A DNA stretch of 64,000 nucleotides from Orthonyx spaldingii (Eukaryota > Chordata > Aves > Passeriformes > Orthonychidae), in the NCBI GenBank assembly GCA_013397795.1, contig VZTJ01002531.1:1302001-1366000 (forward strand), written 5' to 3'. Of this stretch, positions 61,431-64,000 are shown one piece after another. Position numbers and translations under genes: made by a program. The notes under the pieces were generated by a model. That model did not search any database, was not told where the DNA came from, and worked only from the letters and a program-made list of their open reading frames with translations. Each line of letters begins with the position of its first letter. Within the stretch, counting starts at the first letter, position 1.

Positions 61431-64000
61431 CTGAAGCCTTATTAGCAAAAAATCAGCTTTAATATCCTCACCCCCATGGTTGTATCAAATACACAGCAGT
61501 GGGTTTTGCTAGAGAGAAATCTTATAAAATATCACAACTGAAGAAAGAGAAAATAGAACTAAAATTTAAGGAGCTCAATTTTAAAGTGTTCAAAACCAGG
61601 CATCTGCAGGGGAAGAGCTTTCCCATTCTAAAGAAAGGGAGTCCAAATTGTGTCACCAGCTTTAGGTCCTGTATGAGAAACCAAGTCTGGGTCCTCCTAA
61701 AAAGTGGAAACTGTATTCTGTGATTTCTTAATATTCACAGCTGCCTTTAGCATCACTGATACAACTGAGGACACTGGCTGGGTTCTGATCATTTGTCAGG
61801 CTGATACAAAAGATTTACCCTTTGTGATCAAAAACTATTAAAACCACTTCTCATCCATCACAGCTCTGAGCAAACATGCCATGGATTGACCTCACCAAGC
61901 AACATTTGCTGTAACCTACCTGACCAGCACTTTTCATCATAAGATAGCCATCAAAATAATTCCTAACTTGCAGTCTGAAGCTATAAAATGAATCACACGA
62001 TATTTACGTGCCCTGTGGTCCTTTTGGCCCAGGCATTATGGCATACCAGGGTTTAATGATCTTAATAACCCCATATGGCTTGCTGAGAAATTAGATTTTC
62101 CCTTTGGTTGCAGAAGGCAATTTTCAATTATAGCAGATGGCAAAACAGTGAAGGTCTGAGAAGTCAAGAACTGACTAAGAAACCTCAGATTAGTACTTAG
62201 GCCTTATGTTGCTCAGCCTAATAATGTCAGTGGTTGAATTTTTGCCCCAAATGAAAACAGTCTTGAAGCAGAGCACAGCATTTCAGCAGAGCAGTCCCCC
62301 AATTACACCTGCTCTTCAGAGGGCCAGGCACAACAGACACCCAGAAAGCCACAGTTGCCTATGGAAAAACAACCCTTGGTGTATCACATGCACATCTCTG
62401 CAACTATTAAGATTCAAATGTACTGGAAATTGGAGAGAGCCATGCTGAACTCCAGGACAATGAAGATGGAGATCCTTCAAAACACAAGTAACTTCTTCAG
62501 TGAGATTTTATATCCCTTCAGAAGGTATTTTTTGTTTATTTTGCTTTTTTACCCTCCAAGCAAGATAAAATAAATCTGCATGGAGAGCCTGTGACTTGCT
62601 GTCTGCAGCTGGGAAAACCAAACAGAAACTTTCTGTTGGAAAGATGCTTTTTGCCACTGCGCCTGGTCCCCATGGCACACGTGGGGCTTTTTCCTCAACA
62701 AGGGAGAGAGGCTGCTCACCACAGGTTGGAAAGTCACACCCCTTCCCAATGGGATTGCTCTCCTGCCATAGGAAGCCCATGACTGGGAAGTGCCATCTGG
62801 AAGGATGTTTGTGACCTGACTCCCACTAGAGCATCCCTGGACTTCATTCCCTGCCCTCCTTCCCGTGATCTGGAAATTGTGGATGTAAGGGTTGAGGGGA
62901 GGAAGAGCAACCAGACATTATAGCATGCTTCTTCAGTATTACCACTGGGTAATGCCTGGAAAATATTTTCATGGTAATGAGGAGTGTTTTAAGGAGCTCT
63001 TCAAGATCTTTGGGGGTTAGCAAAGATTTTCTTGTGTCCTTGCAGACTCTGCTCCGCAGCACGACCCGCTGCCAATTCTCTCCCTCCCAGAAAGGCTATG
63101 CACAGAGAATGCAATAAATCTGCAGAGCTTTTTTTCTGCTCTGCCTTTTTATGTGTTCTGTGCAAGGCAGAGCTCTCTAATGCCTCTTGCACAATTCATA
63201 GGGAGACACATGAAGTAGAAAATAGCACCTCTGCTAAGTAGTACACAATTGCTTTAGTGATGAGTTAACAGAGGGAATCTCTTATGGAGGCACAGTAGGG
63301 GGAAAAGTCTAAAACAGCTGAAGGCTCACAGATTTACTTCTAAATCCTCTGCATTTTTCCCAGAGACTTTTCAAACACTTACAAAAGGTTTAAAATAATT
63401 AATAGTGATCAAGCTTTTATGCAGTATCCGTCAGAAGAAAAGACATCTCAAAAGACATCTGATCTTGGTCAGTGTCTGATAGACTGGATCAGCCAGGACC
63501 CTTTAACCCAGATTATTCAAGATTTCAGACTAAAAATTCAATATTCAGCTACTTCTGTATTCCCTAGCTTCCTGAATTTGCACCTTACAATAGGACTATA
63601 TTAAAGTAACTTGAGAATGGAATTCTAGTGAAATATTAAATAATCAAAAATAAATAATGCAATGATGTGATGATACAGTGCAGTCAGTGGGCATTGAAAT
63701 GGAGGCAGAATAGAAGAGCTCTAGAAAAACAGATTTTTAGGCTGAAATAGGAAAACAAGAAATGTAATGACTGATACTCCTAATCTGTGGGAAGTCTGTA
63801 GTCCAATGTGTACTTTACTCTAAACTATTCTCCTAATCTTTTTACCCCTTCAGAAATGGAAATAAAAAGAAAGAGAAGAATTAGCAACATCAAATTACTT
63901 CAGCAATTGTGTTAGGCATATTGCAATATACATAATAGATGAGATATTATTAACACAGACCTATTCCATTGAGATGCTCTGGATAATATAAGCTAGAAGT

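Larger units (their letters stand above)
48386..64000. other. Long unique non-coding stretch to the right edge
   Basis: No gene or recognisable transposon. Seen here: A-rich patches near 50770-50800, a 15-base A run at 52028-52042, a 10-bp perfect inverted repeat at 57638-57661, and a motif-rich AT stretch at 61200-61480 with an exact POU octamer and a 14-bp direct repeat. A plus-strand frame at 54820-54899 follows a fair acceptor (CTTGCCTTTTCAG) but is only 26 codons long. The 141-codon frame 56541-56966 is unrecognised. Confidence 0.55.

Overview
The window looks like non-coding nuclear DNA from an amniote, most likely a bird. The main evidence is four 3'-end fragments of CR1-type LINEs (about 6371-6500, 9320-9570, 38047-38332 and 47934-48320). 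At least the first three carry the CR1 3'-end wording typical of birds. No mammalian-style interspersed elements (Alu, B1/B2, L1) are visible, repeats are sparse, and the sequence is AT-rich by eye. A non-avian reptile cannot be excluded. The species and chromosome cannot be read from the sequence.

No protein-coding gene could be identified with confidence. Every open frame is short (longest ATG/GTG/TTG-type frame about 153 codons), and none gives a protein I recognise. That is the length range expected by chance in 64 kb. The window is therefore best read as intergenic DNA or one or more large introns. Six places combine a fair splice acceptor (or acceptor plus donor) with an open frame and are listed as low-confidence candidate exons: 2334-2588, 4406-4488, 13555-13759, 22946-23157, 45265-45772 (all +) and 37455-37957 (-). 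The minus-strand block encodes a membrane-span-like segment but is split by an in-frame TAG.

Layout. 1-20 kb: unique AT-rich sequence, two CR1 fragments, short homopolymers, a small tandem duplication at 17.7 kb and a C-rich pentanucleotide array at 19.9 kb. 20-38 kb: a 154-bp hexanucleotide microsatellite at 20.93-21.09 kb, a G-rich G-quadruplex-type motif at 29.6 kb, and otherwise unique sequence. 38-48.4 kb: the best-preserved CR1 fragment, a (CA)12 array, a 13-base N gap inside an A-run (47395-47407), and a degraded CR1/L3-like fragment whose far end is a 44/42-nt inverted repeat. 48.4-64 kb: unique AT-rich sequence with several clusters of homeodomain and POU-octamer-type motifs.

I found no RNA gene, CRISPR array, origin, complete mobile element, viral element or operon-like organisation. 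The observation I rate highest is the inverted repeat at 48277-48362. Its arms differ only by transitions plus one 2-nt gap, and it explains why two look-alike peptides are encoded on opposite strands there. Statements about conservation or enhancers are inferences from motif content; no alignment was run.
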